Positions 11,758-24,300 of a stretch of 64,000 nt of DNA are shown piece by piece. A model generated the notes under the pieces. The model had not been told where the DNA came from and ran no database searches. It saw only the letters and a list, made by a program, of their open reading frames with translations. The DNA comes from Saposhnikovia divaricata (lineage: Eukaryota; Streptophyta; Magnoliopsida; Apiales; Apiaceae), in NCBI GenBank assembly GCA_036435485.1, contig CM071596.1, positions 15,900,001-15,964,000 of the forward strand, in the 5' to 3' direction. The position numbers and the translations under genes were made by a program. Within the stretch, counting starts at the first letter, position 1, and every line of letters starts with the position of its first letter.

Positions 11758-13780
11758 TACTTGCAAAATGCTTTTAATTCAATTATGTGTTTAATAGTTT
11801 TGGTGTATGTAAGCATGTATGTGATTTGTCATGGTTTTGTAATTATACGAGATGTGTATGTATATGTTTTGAACATATGATATATTAGTGGATTGTATAA
11901 TCACGGGATGATTGTATAAATTGCTGAGTGTATATGATACATGCTTGTTCTTATTTTGGAGATTGTATACGATACGATTTCCGGAAAACTGTGCAAATTT
12001 AGTGAAATATGCATACTGTGTCCGATTTTTGCAAACGATATGTGTTTTCTGACTGGAATCGGGCCACTGAGCAAGACTGACAAAGTCAGGTTTGCATCTG
12101 TATGCTTTTTGACGTAGTTTACTGTCTGTAAACAGTGATTTATGGTTTTGTGATTTAATCTCGAATTTTCTGAAAATTAGATCATATTGGATATGATATG
12201 TTATGATGTGTTGATGATGATCATATAATCTGTATATATATTGATATATATATGATTTATTTTTGTTCTTGATATGGGGATTGTATACGATACGATTTCT
12301 GTATAAGATGTTAAGATTTGGTGAAATCTGTGTCCAGTGTCCGATTTTCGCAAACGATATGTGTTTTCTGACTGGAAACGAGCGTTTGAACAAAACAGAT
12401 AGCTAGGCTATCATCGACTCGTCTGTAAGGCGTTTGACGCGGTTTAGTGCCTGAAAATGGCGATTTATTATTATCAGAATTTGATTCTGATTTTCTGATT
12501 TTTGCGTTACATGATTTCTTTGATTGGATCATCTGAAATATAATATGGTTACATGTTCTTAATTGTTATATGAGCATGGTGATTGGTTATGGCCCTACGA
12601 CCAATTGGATAGTGGTTTTAATTTTATGGTTTGGTTTCTAAATACGACTTGCATGTCGTTATTCCTTGTAATTAATAAATCTCGAATGTAACTCAAGTTC
12701 ATCTTGTAAGTTTATTAGTGTAGCATGTTTTTCAATTATTCAATGTAACTATTAAAGAAGACAAGAAGAACAAGGATGGGTCATAACCAAACACGTTTAA
12801 TTTATGCACTTTACATATATATGAATGTATGCGATACAATGTATGTGTAGAGATAAAGATGCATGTTTAATTAGATTAATCATGTATGTATTAGATACGA
12901 CACTCATGCCATGCTTGCCATGATAAACAAGATAAAATCTGTAACGATTCAAGATTTTAAAATTAACAAACGATCATGAGATTCTTATGTTTATGAAATA
13001 TGGATTTTTAAAACACGGAATTAAATATCTAAAATTGGGATTTTCTGACAAAAGCGGATATGCGTATTCGTAAGGTTAATGGGTATTAAATGTGACCATT
13101 GGGATCCTCCATCTACCTGGGAAATGAACAATTTAAGATGTCACTTTGAAATATTTGGTTCAAGGAAAATTGAGGATTTCTTTATAATGTGATCATGATC
13201 GTTATAAATTTTCTAAACCCCTTAACAAAATATTAAGTTTTTGATCAGATGCTTTCCAATGAATGAACACTCATCGAATCCTAGATCGATATGGGGAAGG
13301 GCTGTCAGTGGCCGGGGACTCTTGTCTATCGTGGTGAGATGCGACGAATATAAACGGTTATATTCGGTCGTTGTATCATTGGGTCTAACTTAACTGAGTC
13401 GTCATAATAAGCTGAAAATAAACGGTTATATTCAACTATTATGAACTTAGAAGCATAGAGTTTGGTTAAAAATCTATTAGATAGATAAGATCAATCGTTG
13501 TTCACCAAAATATCCAAGAATTATATATGATATAATTGACAACTGTTGTCTACCTAAATAATCATGTTTTAAGGACTACCAGTGGTTGACTTAGGACATG
13601 ACGAAATATGGATCTTGGCTCATAGAGAAACTTTTCCGAATTGATAGGTAGGGCTATTAATTTGATAAAAATATTGGGAGATATATATTCTAAATATATA
13701 TATATGAATAATCGCTTGAACATAAATTAATAATACCGTAGACTAATTATTTTATGCATTTTAACATTGTGGATATTCAA
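11758..13780 (+). other. Element A untranslated leader
   Basis: About 2 kb without a plausible gag frame. It contains a diverged direct repeat: about 11935-12175 and 12255-12500 share GATTGTATACGATACGATTT, GTGTCCGATTTT and AAACGATATGTGTTTTCTGA. Minus-strand open frames over this repeat are coincidental. The rest shows nothing recognisable. Confidence 0.6.
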
Positions 13781-14008
13781 ATGACAACTCACATAAAATT
13801 CTCTGTACGATCAGTCCTTGAGAAGGACAAGATGACAAGAACAAACTTCCTCGATTGGCAATGGAAAGGCAAGAAAAGGATTGGATCCAAATCTAATGCT
13901 AATCCAAGACAAACTCCTAAAAGGGCTTTGATGCCTACATGAGGTGTTGCAAAAGGTGATTGTCACTATTGCATGAAGTCGGGTCATTGGAAGAGAAACT
14001 GTCAAAAT
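13781..14008 (+). pseudogene. Element A gag remnant
   Basis: Starts with ATG at 13781 and reads MTTHIKFSVRSVLEKDK, then TNFLDW, the usual start of Copia gag. It then jumps to a basic region (WKGKKR), loses the frame at a TGA (13940-13942), and resumes in the same frame with a CCHC zinc knuckle at 13961-14002 (CHYCMKSGHWKRNC). The matrix/capsid part between TNFLDW and the basic region is deleted. No functional Gag can be made. Confidence 0.8.
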
Positions 14009-14015
14009 AATTTGG

Positions 14016-15998
14016 GGATGTGAAACGTTTGTAAAATGCTTGGTCTCTGATAAGCTAGGACCGAAATCAGATAAATGTAATTTTGTAGGATACCCATTGG
14101 AAACTAAAAGGTATTATTTCTATAAACCTTCTGAGAACAAAGTGTTTGTTTCTCGAACGGCTGTATTTCTAGAGAAAGAACTGCTTTCTAAGAAAAACAG
14201 TGGGAGGACAATAGATCTCGATGAGGATCGAGAACTACATAATAATGTTGAACCAGAGTTGGAACATGAGCAGAATGAGACTCAAGATGTTGAGAACAAT
14301 ACTGCTCAAGAAACACAGGTCGTTCGTAGATCTAGTAGGATTTGCCATGAGCCAGAGAGATATTATGGATTTCTCCTGACTCAAAGTGGCGATGTGATGC
14401 TTGTAGATAATGATGAGCCTCTCACCTACAAGGATGCTATGAATAGTCCAGATTGTGAGAGATGGCTTGAGGCCATGAAATCTGAGATGGATTCCATGTA
14501 TGAAAACCAAGTATGGATTTTGGTTGAACCACCTGATGGGGTAAAATCAATAGAGTGCAAATGGGTTTTCAAGAAGAAAACTGACATGGATGGAAATTTA
14601 CAGACCTACAAAGCAAGACTAGTGGCGAAAGGTTTCAAGCAAATTCATGGTATTGACTATGATGAAACTTTCTCACCAGTAGCTATGGTCAAATCCATCA
14701 GGATTTTGCTTGCGATAGCAGCTTATTATGACTATGAGATCTGGCAAATGGATGACAAGACCGCTTTCTTAAATGGGAGCTTAGAAGAGGATGTGTACAT
14801 GACACAACCTCGGGGTTTTGTCGATTCGAGATTTGCTAGAATGGCTTGTAAGTTGCGACGATCCATTTATGGATTAAAGCAGGCCTCTAGAAGATGGAAC
14901 ATTCGTTTTGATGAAACAATCAAAGTGTTTGGCTTCATACAAAATGAGGATAAATCGTGTGTTTACAAAAAAAAAGGTTAGTGGGAGCCATGTGGCATTC
15001 CTAGTATTATATGTAGATGACATATTACTAATAGGGAATGACATTCCTTCTCTACAGGATGTGAAGAATTGGTTGGGAAAAATTTCTCGATGAAAGACTT
15101 AGGCGATGCTACCTATATCTTAGGGATCAGGATCTATAGAGATAGATCTAAAAGATTAATCGGCTTAAGTCAGAGTACATACATTGACAAGGTGTTGCAT
15201 CGTTTTGGGATGCAAGAGGCAAAGAAATGATATGTCCTAGTGTCTCATGGGATAGTGATCTCAAAGGAAAACTGTCCTAAATCATCAGATGATGAGGACT
15301 GTATGAGTAAAGTACCATATGTTTCGGCAATTGGTTCTATAATGTATGCAATGATATGTACTCGTCCTGATGTCTCATATGCTTTGAGCATGACTAGAAA
15401 ATTCCAGTCTAATCCAGGTGAGGGTCACTGGATAGCTATCAAGAATATTCTTAAGTACCTTAAACGGACTAAAGATTCGTTCTTGATATACGGAGGAGAT
15501 GAGAAACTATTTGTAAGAGGTTACACTAATACTAGTTTCCAGAAAGATAGGGACGATTCTGTGTCCTAGTCTGGATTCGTGTTTTGTCTAAATGGAGGTG
15601 CTGTAAGTTTGAAAAGTTCAAAGCAAGAGATAGTAGCTAATTCTACAATGGAAGATAAGTATATTGCTGCCAGTGAAGCAACCAAAGAGGTTGTTTAGAT
15701 TTGGAATTTTATTACAGGACTTGGTGTGGTTCCATCGATCGCAGATCCATTTGATCTGTATTGCGATAACAATGGAGCCATTGCGCAGGTTAATGAACCA
15801 AGGTCCCATTCCAAGGCAAAACATATACTTAGGAGAAATCACCTTCTTCGAGAGATAAACGAGAGAGGAGATATACATATATGTAAAGTGCATACTAATC
15901 ATAATGTTGCGGACCCACTGACTAAGGCTTTGTCGCAGCAGAAGCACGAAGGTCACACTAGTTCCATGGGTATTAGATACATGGGCAATTGGCTCTAG
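14016..15998 (+). pseudogene. Element A pol remnant (integrase tail, RT, RNase H)
   Basis: Directly after the zinc knuckle the sequence reads as the C-terminal end of Copia integrase (GCETFVK, then SDKCNFVGYP and FLEKE), so protease and the integrase DDE core are missing. RT follows: KARLVAKGFKQIHGIDYDET, MDDKTAFLNG, YGLKQASR, and the catalytic YVDD in another frame after an indel at an A-run near 14968-14977. A second shift lies near 15075, a TGA at 15228 and TAGs near 15567 and 15696. RNase H ends with YCDNNGAIAQ, RSHSKAKHI and VADPLTKALSQQ, the usual Copia C-terminus. Confidence 0.9.
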
Positions 15999-16000
15999 TG

Positions 16001-16012
16001 CAAGTGGGAGAT
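16001..16012 (+). other. Element A polypurine tract
   Basis: CAAGTGGGAGAT lies directly before the 3' LTR, where plus-strand DNA synthesis is primed. Confidence 0.8.
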
Positions 16013-17505
16013 TGATAGTGTTAGTGCCCTAGAGACAATGTAGTTGTGCTTCTAGGAAAGACTATTTTGTTATTTAATGATCATGTTCTACTGATTATTC
16101 TACATTAATTTATTATGTCTTAATTTACTGCGATATACATATAAGAGTAATAAATGTCCTTGGAATATAGAACATGTATTCTATATCTTTAAGTATGTGA
16201 CTTAAAAATGAGATTATATGAATAGTGTTTATATTCCTAAATATCCCTAATCGAGCATTATTAATATGGGACAATTATAATGCATAAAGATTAATATGTT
16301 TGTTGACGGATGACTACATCTCATTGGTCATAGGTATAGTGATACTAAAGTCAAGAACATAGGTGCATGTAATTTTATACATGGCACTGGATTAACCCAC
16401 GGTGAGATTCTACATGTTGATAATGTCATTAGAAAGACTCACAGTGATAATGGTGTAATGATCCTTAGACTTGAGATCATTATATTTCTATACGAGGATT
16501 AATATACTTTGACTACATTAAAAGTTACCTTTGACCGGGTGATGATAAAAGTGTACATCGGGTATATTATGAGTCGTATGAGAAATATGAATGATAGATA
16601 AAGGATTTAACCCTCCTATTATTAGGAGAGATATTATTGGCCTCTTGATTGAGTGAGACTATGAAAATGCATGGCCATGCTCAAATATTGATTTGTTTTA
16701 ATAGTCTACTCATTGATCAAGGAAACCCCGATTAAACGTTGAAGAGGATGACCAATAACATGCCTCGAGTTTAATCTATAATATTTGGTTAAAGGGATTA
16801 TATTACACGGAAACATTAATCACGAAAGGTTTAATTGGATCACCAATTATTATTATTACTTGGGTAGCAATGATGTATTACTAGATGCCGCTCATTGTTT
16901 ATAATTTTATTATTGGATATTAAAATTATTGCCAACGTAATAATAACCTAAAAGGTTACACAATAAGAACGTTTAAAAGGAGTTTTAAATTTAAATTATG
17001 AATTTAAATTAAATCATTAAATTCGAAATTGGTTATTAATTAATTGAGTCGGTCTTAATTAATTATTAAAGAGAATTCGAATTTAATAATAAAACCAAAT
17101 CAGAATGGGTTTGGAGAAGCCCAATTCGATTTAGGATTTTAGCCCAATCTCTCTTCCCTATAAATACATTATGATGTATTGTTTAGGGTGACACTCTTGT
17201 AATTCATTAAAACGTGTGGGAGGCTAGAGAGAGAGAGAGGCAGGTTCTTCGGCTAGTACCGGCTCCGGTGATCGTTGGACGATCAAGCGTTCGTGTGGAC
17301 TACTTTGGCAACGTAGATCTCGAAGAGGGCTGCGTGGTGATTGCTTTGGACCTCCATCTGTCATCAATTTCTTAAAGCTTCGTTTTAAGGTAAACGTTCA
17401 TAACTACGAATTAAACGTCTTGTTTTGCATGGATCCTTCGATTGGGTTTCGATTTTATTGTTTTAATTATTATTTTCCGCTACGTTTGATGCTCGAAACC
17501 CTTCA
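16013..17505 (+). repeat. Element A 3' LTR
   Basis: 1493 bp, TGATAGTGTTAG to CGAAACCCTTCA. It has a single copy of the segment that is doubled in the 5' LTR and shows the ancestral layout. TATAAATAC lies near 17159. Confidence 0.92.
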
Positions 17506-17749
17506 CCTCTAATAACTCAAAAATAGGGAAAAAAATAAAATAATTACAAACATTCTTTTAAATATAATTTTAAAAAAATATACAAATTTAATAAAATACA
17601 CCAGGAACAAAATATTTATAAAAAATAGTAGTATTTTTTCAAATAGTTTAAGCTAGAAATTAAAAATTATATCTTCTTGAAAAAATTAATATGTAAGTGT
17701 ATAATAATTAATATATAAAAGAAAAATGTTATAATATTGAAATATATAC

Positions 17750-19087
17750 TCTTATATAAAAGCCGAAACATTAAAAGTTTGGTTGGTCGGTACCTATTGA
17801 TTTTACTTATTTACCCTTACTCAATTACAGATAAAATCCATCCTACTAACTAATCAATTTCTAAACATATTACCTTTTCTATTTTTCAATAACTAAATAA
17901 TTTCCTTTTTTAGGTAAAATACAATATATTTTACATTTAATCTAACTAAAATTTCTCCTTTTTTAAAAACACTACAAGCAATTTTGTGTAATAAAATAAA
18001 ATAATTATATTATAATTACTATTAATTAATCAATTATCTTTTTCAGCCAAAATACATTACCTTTTCACTTTTCTCTAACTAAAATCTCTCTTTTTCAAAT
18101 TATATTAGGGACGGTTACCTTTTTTCAGCCAAAACACGTTACCTTTTTTCTTTTATCTTACTAAAACCTCTCTTTTTCCAATTATATCACGGGCGTTTCT
18201 ATTTAATAAAAATAAAATACTAATATTATAATACTAATAATTAATCGATTACCTATTCAGCTAAAACGTATCATCTTTTCTATTTTTCCTAATTAAATTA
18301 CCTTTTTTCTAGAAATATCACGGGCAACATTAATTTCTCATTTTCTAAAAACTATGAGCATTTTTATTTAGTAAAATAACATAATTAAATTATAATTATT
18401 ATAAACCAATCAATTACCCTTTCCACATAAATCATGTCATCTTTTTAATTTTCACGTTACCTTTCTATTTTCTCTAACTAAAATTTCTCTTTTTCCAATT
18501 ATATCACGGGCGGTTCTATTTAATACAATAAACTAATAATATTAAAATATTAATAATTAACCGATTACCTTTTTATCTAAAATGTATCATCTTTTCTATA
18601 TTTTTTAACTAAAATCCATCTTTTAATAGAAATATCACGAACAATATTAATTTCTCCTTTTCTAAAAACATTACGAGCAATTGTATTTAATAAAATAACG
18701 TAATTAAATTATTGTTACTATAAACTAATCAATTACCTTTTTCACCTAGAACATGTTACATTTTTAATTTTCTCTAACTAAAATCTCTCTTTTCCTAATC
18801 ATATCATGGGCATTCTATTTAATAAAATAAAATAATAATTCTATAAATACTAATAATTAGCCAATTACATTTTTCAAGTAAAACCTATCATCTTTTCTAT
18901 ATTTTCTAACTAAAATCCCTCACTTTCTAGAAATATCACTGATAACATTTATATAATTATTATCAAATCATCTCACATAAAAATTTAAGGCTCCCAAATT
19001 TATGTTTTAAAAAAACTAAGTTAAATTAATGAAAAAAAATTCATATTATATTAAAAAAATCCGTGCATCGCACGGGTTTTAAGCTAG
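17750..19087 (+). mobile_element. Non-autonomous Helitron
   Basis: The 3' end has the Helitron signature: a perfect 6-bp hairpin CCGTGC-ATC-GCACGG (19061-19075), eight bases, then CTAG (19084-19087) followed by T. The 5' end is placed at TCTTATATAAAAGCCGAAAC (17750), which resembles plant Helitron starts. The base before it is C rather than the expected A, so that edge is less sure. The interior is AT-rich with no helicase or Rep frame. It contains diverged tandem units about 300-330 bp apart, near 18150, 18480 and 18780. Each holds a CTAACTAAAATYTCTCTTTT-type block and a TATCACGGGC block. Confidence 0.75.
18060..18960 (+). repeat. diverged tandem repeats inside the Helitron
   Basis: Blocks of the type TCTCTTTTTCCAATTATATC, a CACGGGC motif, an ATTTAATAAAATAA motif and a CTATTTTTC block recur in the same order about every 300 bp, with many substitutions. 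Partial units flank the array. No coding meaning is seen. Confidence 0.6.
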
Positions 19088-19186
19088 TAAAGATAAAATT
19101 TTAAAAAACTAAAAGAAATAATCAACGAAAGACATTTTTAAAAAATTAAAGTAATTTATAAATAAAGACATCCCGTGCATTGCACT

Positions 19187-20744
19187 TGATAAGTGGATTT
19201 TATATCCACTTGGAACGTTCCATATCGGCTTAAATTGATTGTTTTGGACTCAAGTTTGTTGTAGTTTTGATGTATTTTGCTTAAGTGTGCAGGATTGCCA
19301 GTTTGTCGATTAGGGCTTACGGTTCCGTCAATTTTGGAAGTGCATTGGAGCTTTTGAGTGAAGAATGGAGACTTGTTGCAGACCACCATAGTGATTCGTT
19401 AGATAGAGAATTGAAGAAGGAAGCTAATGCAAAAAGAACGGAAGCATTTGGAGTTAAAACGAAGCGAAACAGCAGAAAATAGGAAAATTCCAGGAAGTTG
19501 GTGGGCAGACTGCGCCCTAGGTGCGCAGACTGCACCCTTGGTCAGAGATGGACTGCGCAGACTGCGCCCTAGCTGCGCAGACTGCGCCCCTGTGCGGCCA
19601 GTTTTGCTGAATTTTTACCGTTTTGCCCTAATTCGAGTTGTAAACGTATTTTTGGCAATTTCCTGTACCAAGTCATATTCTATTATTTTGTAAGGTAGTT
19701 TCTTGTGTAGGAAGGCTTCTTAAGCCTATTTAAACACATCGTAACGTTAAAAAACATATAGTAGATTTGTAACCGGTGAAAAGTGGAGAAAGATTCAAGC
19801 TCGTGACAAGCAACGGATCTCGATCTACTACATCTTTTGTATTCTTTCTCAGGCGTTATTCTAAATTCTAGATTTGTTTTCTTAACTTTATTCTTTTAAT
19901 TTTATTTCAAAGTTCTTTCATATATTGTTTATTATCATGTTTTCATCAATTCCCATGGTGACGGGCAGTTCAATTATGAACTAATCGTTGTCATGGGATT
20001 CTAACGGATTTAATTATGTAGTTTAGTATCTTAATGCTTAAAGATCTGTGTGTGACGTATATCTGATATTCTCGTATGGTTATGCTTAATTGTTAGATGC
20101 GTCGCGAACATCTAATCTGTTAATCTCTTGTGAAGTGAAAGTGGATCTTGAGGTTTAGAACTTGCCATGCTAGAATAGGATTATGCATGTTTTGACATCG
20201 TAATTTGTAGTATAAGATGAAAATACTTATATTGCCCTATGTGATCAATTTGGATAACTTGCTCTTCAACCGTTATGTTTTCAAATTCTATAGACATATA
20301 GGGTCTAAGCATAATTGGTGTCTATTCATCTTCTATCTCTTTTGTGGATGTATGGGTAGTTTGGTATACGTATACTGATAGGTAGCATGTACTTATTTCG
20401 TGTTGTCCGATCAGATATCAAAACTGTTGCATGCAGTGATTGAAAGTGTCAGGTCTAGGTGAAGTAATTAATGAAGTTAGAATCCCATGTTTTCTTGCAT
20501 ATAAGTAATTCGATATTCAATTCTCGTAATTAGTTAATTCGTAATATTGTTAATTTGCATAGTAGCTAATTAGTTAAACAAAACCCCAATTTGTTATTTG
20601 TCTAGGCAGTGAAGTATAATCATACATTGGTGCATAGGTGCATTATTCTACTAAACAAAAACAAAACCAGTCTCTGTGGGAACGAACTTAATTTTATTCT
20701 ATATTACTTGTGACAGCGTACGCTTGCATGTATTAGTGTTAACA
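19187..20744 (+). repeat. Element B 5' LTR
   Basis: 1558 bp, starting TGATAAGTGGATTTTATATC and ending AGTGTTAACA. A GC-rich block at about 19505-19600 carries repeated TGCGCAGACTGCGCCC motifs that stand out from the AT-rich surroundings. The short open frames over this block are not genes. Confidence 0.92.
19503..19602 (+). repeat. GC-rich TGCGCAGACTGCGCC minisatellite in the LTR of B
   Basis: Four to five imperfect copies of GCAGACTGCGCCCTAGGTGC-like units. The 3' LTR has the same block with extra copies at about 28127-28235, and a more diverged version lies after pol at about 24973-25070. Confidence 0.75.
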
Positions 20745-20750
20745 AGTTCT

Positions 20751-20768
20751 TGGCGCCGCTTCCGGGGA
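20751..20768 (+). other. Element B primer-binding site
   Basis: TGGCGCCGCTTCCGGGGA, six bases after the LTR, is close to the complement of the 3' end of plant tRNA-Asp, the primer used by Athila/Tat-group Gypsy elements. Confidence 0.75.
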
Positions 20769-20888
20769 CTCGGTGTTCTGTTTTATTAGTTTATGTGCTT
20801 GTCATTAGTGGTCGTTAGATTTCACTGACTTGGATTGGTTACTTACACATCTTGTTTGTTGGTGTGATTTTCAGGTACTTGAGCGTGT

Positions 20889-21395
20889 ATGCGAACACGT
20901 TCGCAAACTCGTAGGGATAATTTGGAAGACATTGATTTAGTTGCAGATAAGAAAGAAGAGGAAGAACTCGAAACAACAGTTAAGATGGGTGATCGAATAG
21001 CAGCCGCAGAGGAGACTAAGGCTTTGAAGGATTATTCTCAGCCAAAGATCATTGACATCCAATCTAGCATTGTCAGGCCGGCTATCACAGCAAACAATTT
21101 CGAAATCAAGCCTGGTACTATTCAGATGATTCAGAATTCAGTCCAGTTTGGGGGTGCTCCTACGGAAGACCCTAATATGCACATCCGGGATTTTATCGAG
21201 ATCTGTGACACCTTCAAGTTTAATGGTGTGTCTGAAGATGCTGTAAAGCTGAGGCTTTTCCCATTCTCTCTCAGGGACAAGGCTAAGGGCTGGTTGCATT
21301 CTCTACCAGCAGGTTCTATCACTACTTGGGATGATCTTGCTCAGAAGTTTCTTGTCAAATTCTTTCCAATGGCTAAAACTGCAGCAATCAGGAAT
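20889..21395 (+). pseudogene. Element B gag, C-terminally deleted
   Basis: Opens with MRTRSQTRRDNLED. It continues with the typical capsid region: MIQNSVQFGGAPTEDPNMH, FIEICDTFKFNGVSEDAVKL, RLFPFSLRDKAKGWLHSLP and SITTWDDLAQKFLVKFFPMA. Coherent gag ends near AAIRN at about 21393. After that the frame reads on to a stop at 21467 through protease DNA in the wrong frame. The rest of capsid and any nucleocapsid are gone. Confidence 0.85.
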
Positions 21396-24300
21396 GCCCT
21401 TGTCAGTTTACATGCACCTTGGTCTACCAGATCCGAAGCCAACCAACATCTCTTTGCAGTTGGCTGATCGATCAATTACATATCCTAGAGGCGTAGTGGA
21501 GGATGTTTTGGTGAAAGTTGATAAACTTATTTTTCCTGCGGATTTTGTTATCTTGGATTTCGAGGAGGATAAGAAGATTTCCATAATCCTCGGAAGACCA
21601 TTCTTAGCTACGGGAAGAACCTTGATCGATGTGCAGAAAGGGGAACTCACCATGAGGGTGCAAGACCAGAATGTCACTTTTAATGTGTTCAATGCAATGA
21701 AATTTCCCACGGATGAAGAAGAATGCTTGAAGGTGGATTTGGTTGATTCTGCGGTTACTTCGGAGATTGATCAATTGCTTAAGTCAGATTCGTTGGAGAG
21801 AGTGTTAGTCGGGAATTCTGATTTTGAAGATGAGGAAGTAGCCGAGCAACTTCAGCAGCTAAATTCAGCTCCTTGGAAAAGGAGATTTGACTTGCCTTTT
21901 GAATCTCTTGGGTTAGCGGAACTTAAAAATTCTGAGGGGCGTCTTAAACCATCTATTGAAGAAGCTCCTACACTTGAACTCAAACCACTTCCGGAGCACT
22001 TGAGGTATGCTTTTCTTGGTAATGCATCTACATTACCTGTTATTATTGCTTCTAACTTGTCAGCTAGTGCGGAAGAAAAGCTCTTACGAATTCTGAGGGA
22101 GTTCAAGTCAGTAATTGGTTGGACCATAGCAGATATCAAGGGAATCAGCCCTTCTTATTGTATGCACAAAATTCTGCTAGAGAAAGGGGCTAAGCCGACT
22201 GTTGAACATCAGCGAAGACTCAATCCTATTATGAAAGAGGTAGTGAAGAAGGAAATTCTAAAGTGGTTAGATGCGGGTATTATCTATCCTATCTCAGACA
22301 GTTCTTGGGTGAGTCCGGTTCAATGTGTGCCTAAGAAAGGAGGCATGACAGTTGTTCCTAATGAGAAGAATGAGCTCATCCCTACTCGGACAGTCACGGG
22401 ATGGAGAGTTTGCATGGACTATCGGAAGCTCAACAAAGCCACGAGAAAAGACCACTTTCCTCTTCCATTCATTGATCAGATGTTAGACAGGTTGGCGGGA
22501 CACGGGTATTATTGTTTACTTGATGGTTATTCAGGCTATAATCAGATTTGCATTGCTCCGGAAGATCAAGAGAAGACCACATTCACATGTCCTTTTGGCA
22601 ATTTTGCTTTTCGTCGAGTTTCTTTCGGACTTTGTGGTGCTCCGGACACTTTTCAAAGGTGCATGATGGCTATTTTCTCGGACATGATTGGCACGAATGT
22701 GGAAGTTTTCATGGATGATTTTTCAGTTTTTGGTACTTCGTATGATGAGTGCTTGCATAATCTTAGCTTGATATTGAAGCGTTGTGTGGAGACCAATTTG
22801 GTGCTTAATTGGGAGAAGTGTCACTTTATGGTGCAAGAGGGGATCATTCTTGGGCATAAGGTATCTGGTAAGGGGCTTGAAGTTGATAAGGCTAAGGTGG
22901 AGACCATTGAAAATCTTCCTCCTCCCATCTTTGTTAAAGGAATTCGTAGTTTTCTTGGTCATGCGGGGTTCTATCGGCGATTCATTCAAGGCTTCTCAAA
23001 AATCTCTAAACCTTTGTGTAACTTGTTGGAGAAGGATGTTCCTTTCAAGTTTGATGATGAGTGCCTTGCAGTTTTTGAGCTCTTGAAAAGGAAGTTGACT
23101 ACTACACCGGTCATTACCGCACCTAATTGGGAGGAACCTTTCGAGCTAATGTGTGATGCTAGTGACTATGCTGTTGGAGCTGTGCTTGGGCAAAGGAAGG
23201 ATAAAGTTTTTCATGTGGTTTACTATGCTAGTAAAACTCTCAATGATGCACAGCTTAACTACACCACTACGGAGAAGGAGTTGCTAGCAGTTGTATATGG
23301 TTTCGAGAAATTCAGGTCTTATTTGCTTGGAACTAAGGTGATTGTGTACACGGATCATGCTGTTATTCGATATCTCATGTCGAAGAAGGATTCAGAGCCT
23401 AGATTGATTCGTTGGGTGCTTTTATTGCAAGAGTTTGATGTGGAAATCAAAGACAGGAAGGGCACGGAAAATCAAGTAGCAGATCATCTATCACGCTTGG
23501 AGGACCACGGTAAGGATTCGCATAACAAAGTTCTTATTAATGAATCTTTTCCAGATGAGCAGCTTTTTAGAGTGCAAGATGAAGAACTATGGTTTGCAGA
23601 TTTTGTGAACTATTTGGTGAGCAATGTGATTCCTCCAGATCTTTCGAGTGCTCAAAAGAATAAGTTTCTACATGATGTGAAGTGGTACCATTGGGATGAG
23701 CCGTTTCTGTTTAGACAAGGAGCAGATCAGATGATTAGACGTTGCATTCCGTATAGTGAGACAGAGAGTGTTTTGAGAGATTGCCACTCGACCATTTATG
23801 GTGGCCATTATGGTGGAGAAAAGACAGCAGCTTGTGTGCTTCAGGCAGGTTTCTATTGGCCTACCTTGTTTAAGGATGCTCATCGGTTTGTAATGAGTTG
23901 TGATCGATGTCAAAGGGTTGGCAATATATCTAGAAGGAACGAGATGCCTCTTAACATGCTTCTTGAGGTGGAGATCTTTGATGTTTGGGGAATTGACTTC
24001 ATGGGACCTTTTTTTTCTTCATGCAATAATCAGTACATCTTGCTAGCTGTGGATTACGTGTCTAAATGGGTCGAGGTTAAGGCTTTGCTAACCAATGATG
24101 CGAAGGTGGTATTGAATTTCTTGCATAAGCAAATTTTCAGGCGTTTCGGAACACCACGTGCTATAATAAGTGATGAGGGAACTCACTTCTGTAATCGCCA
24201 GTTTACTTCATTGTTGGCAAAGTATAATGTGACGCATCGTGTTGCTACAGCCTATCACCCTCAAACGAATGGTCAAGCTGAAGTTTCTAATAGGGAGATC

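Larger units (their letters stand above)
9614..17510 (+). mobile_element. Element A: Ty1/Copia LTR retrotransposon, deletion derivative
   Basis: Two LTRs beginning TGATA and ending CTTCA (9619-11744 and 16013-17505) are flanked by perfect 5-bp target duplications CCTCT (9614-9618 and 17506-17510). A primer-binding site and a polypurine tract are in place. Domain order in the remaining pol, integrase tail then RT then RNase H, is that of Copia. The interior lacks most of gag, all of protease and the integrase core, so the copy cannot move by itself. The 5' LTR is 2126 bp against 1493 bp for the 3' LTR, because of an internal duplication with a captured gag fragment. By eye the LTRs are otherwise very similar, which suggests a fairly recent insertion. 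Confidence 0.93.

Noticed and set aside
11791..12532. Minus-strand open frames of up to 200 codons
   Set aside because: They lie antisense over the duplicated leader of element A, have low-complexity Tyr/His/Ile composition, and their similarity to each other follows from the DNA repeat.
19285..19693. Overlapping frames with repeated Cys-Ala-Asp-Cys motifs
   Set aside because: They translate the GC-rich minisatellite in the LTR of B and differ in frame between the two LTRs.
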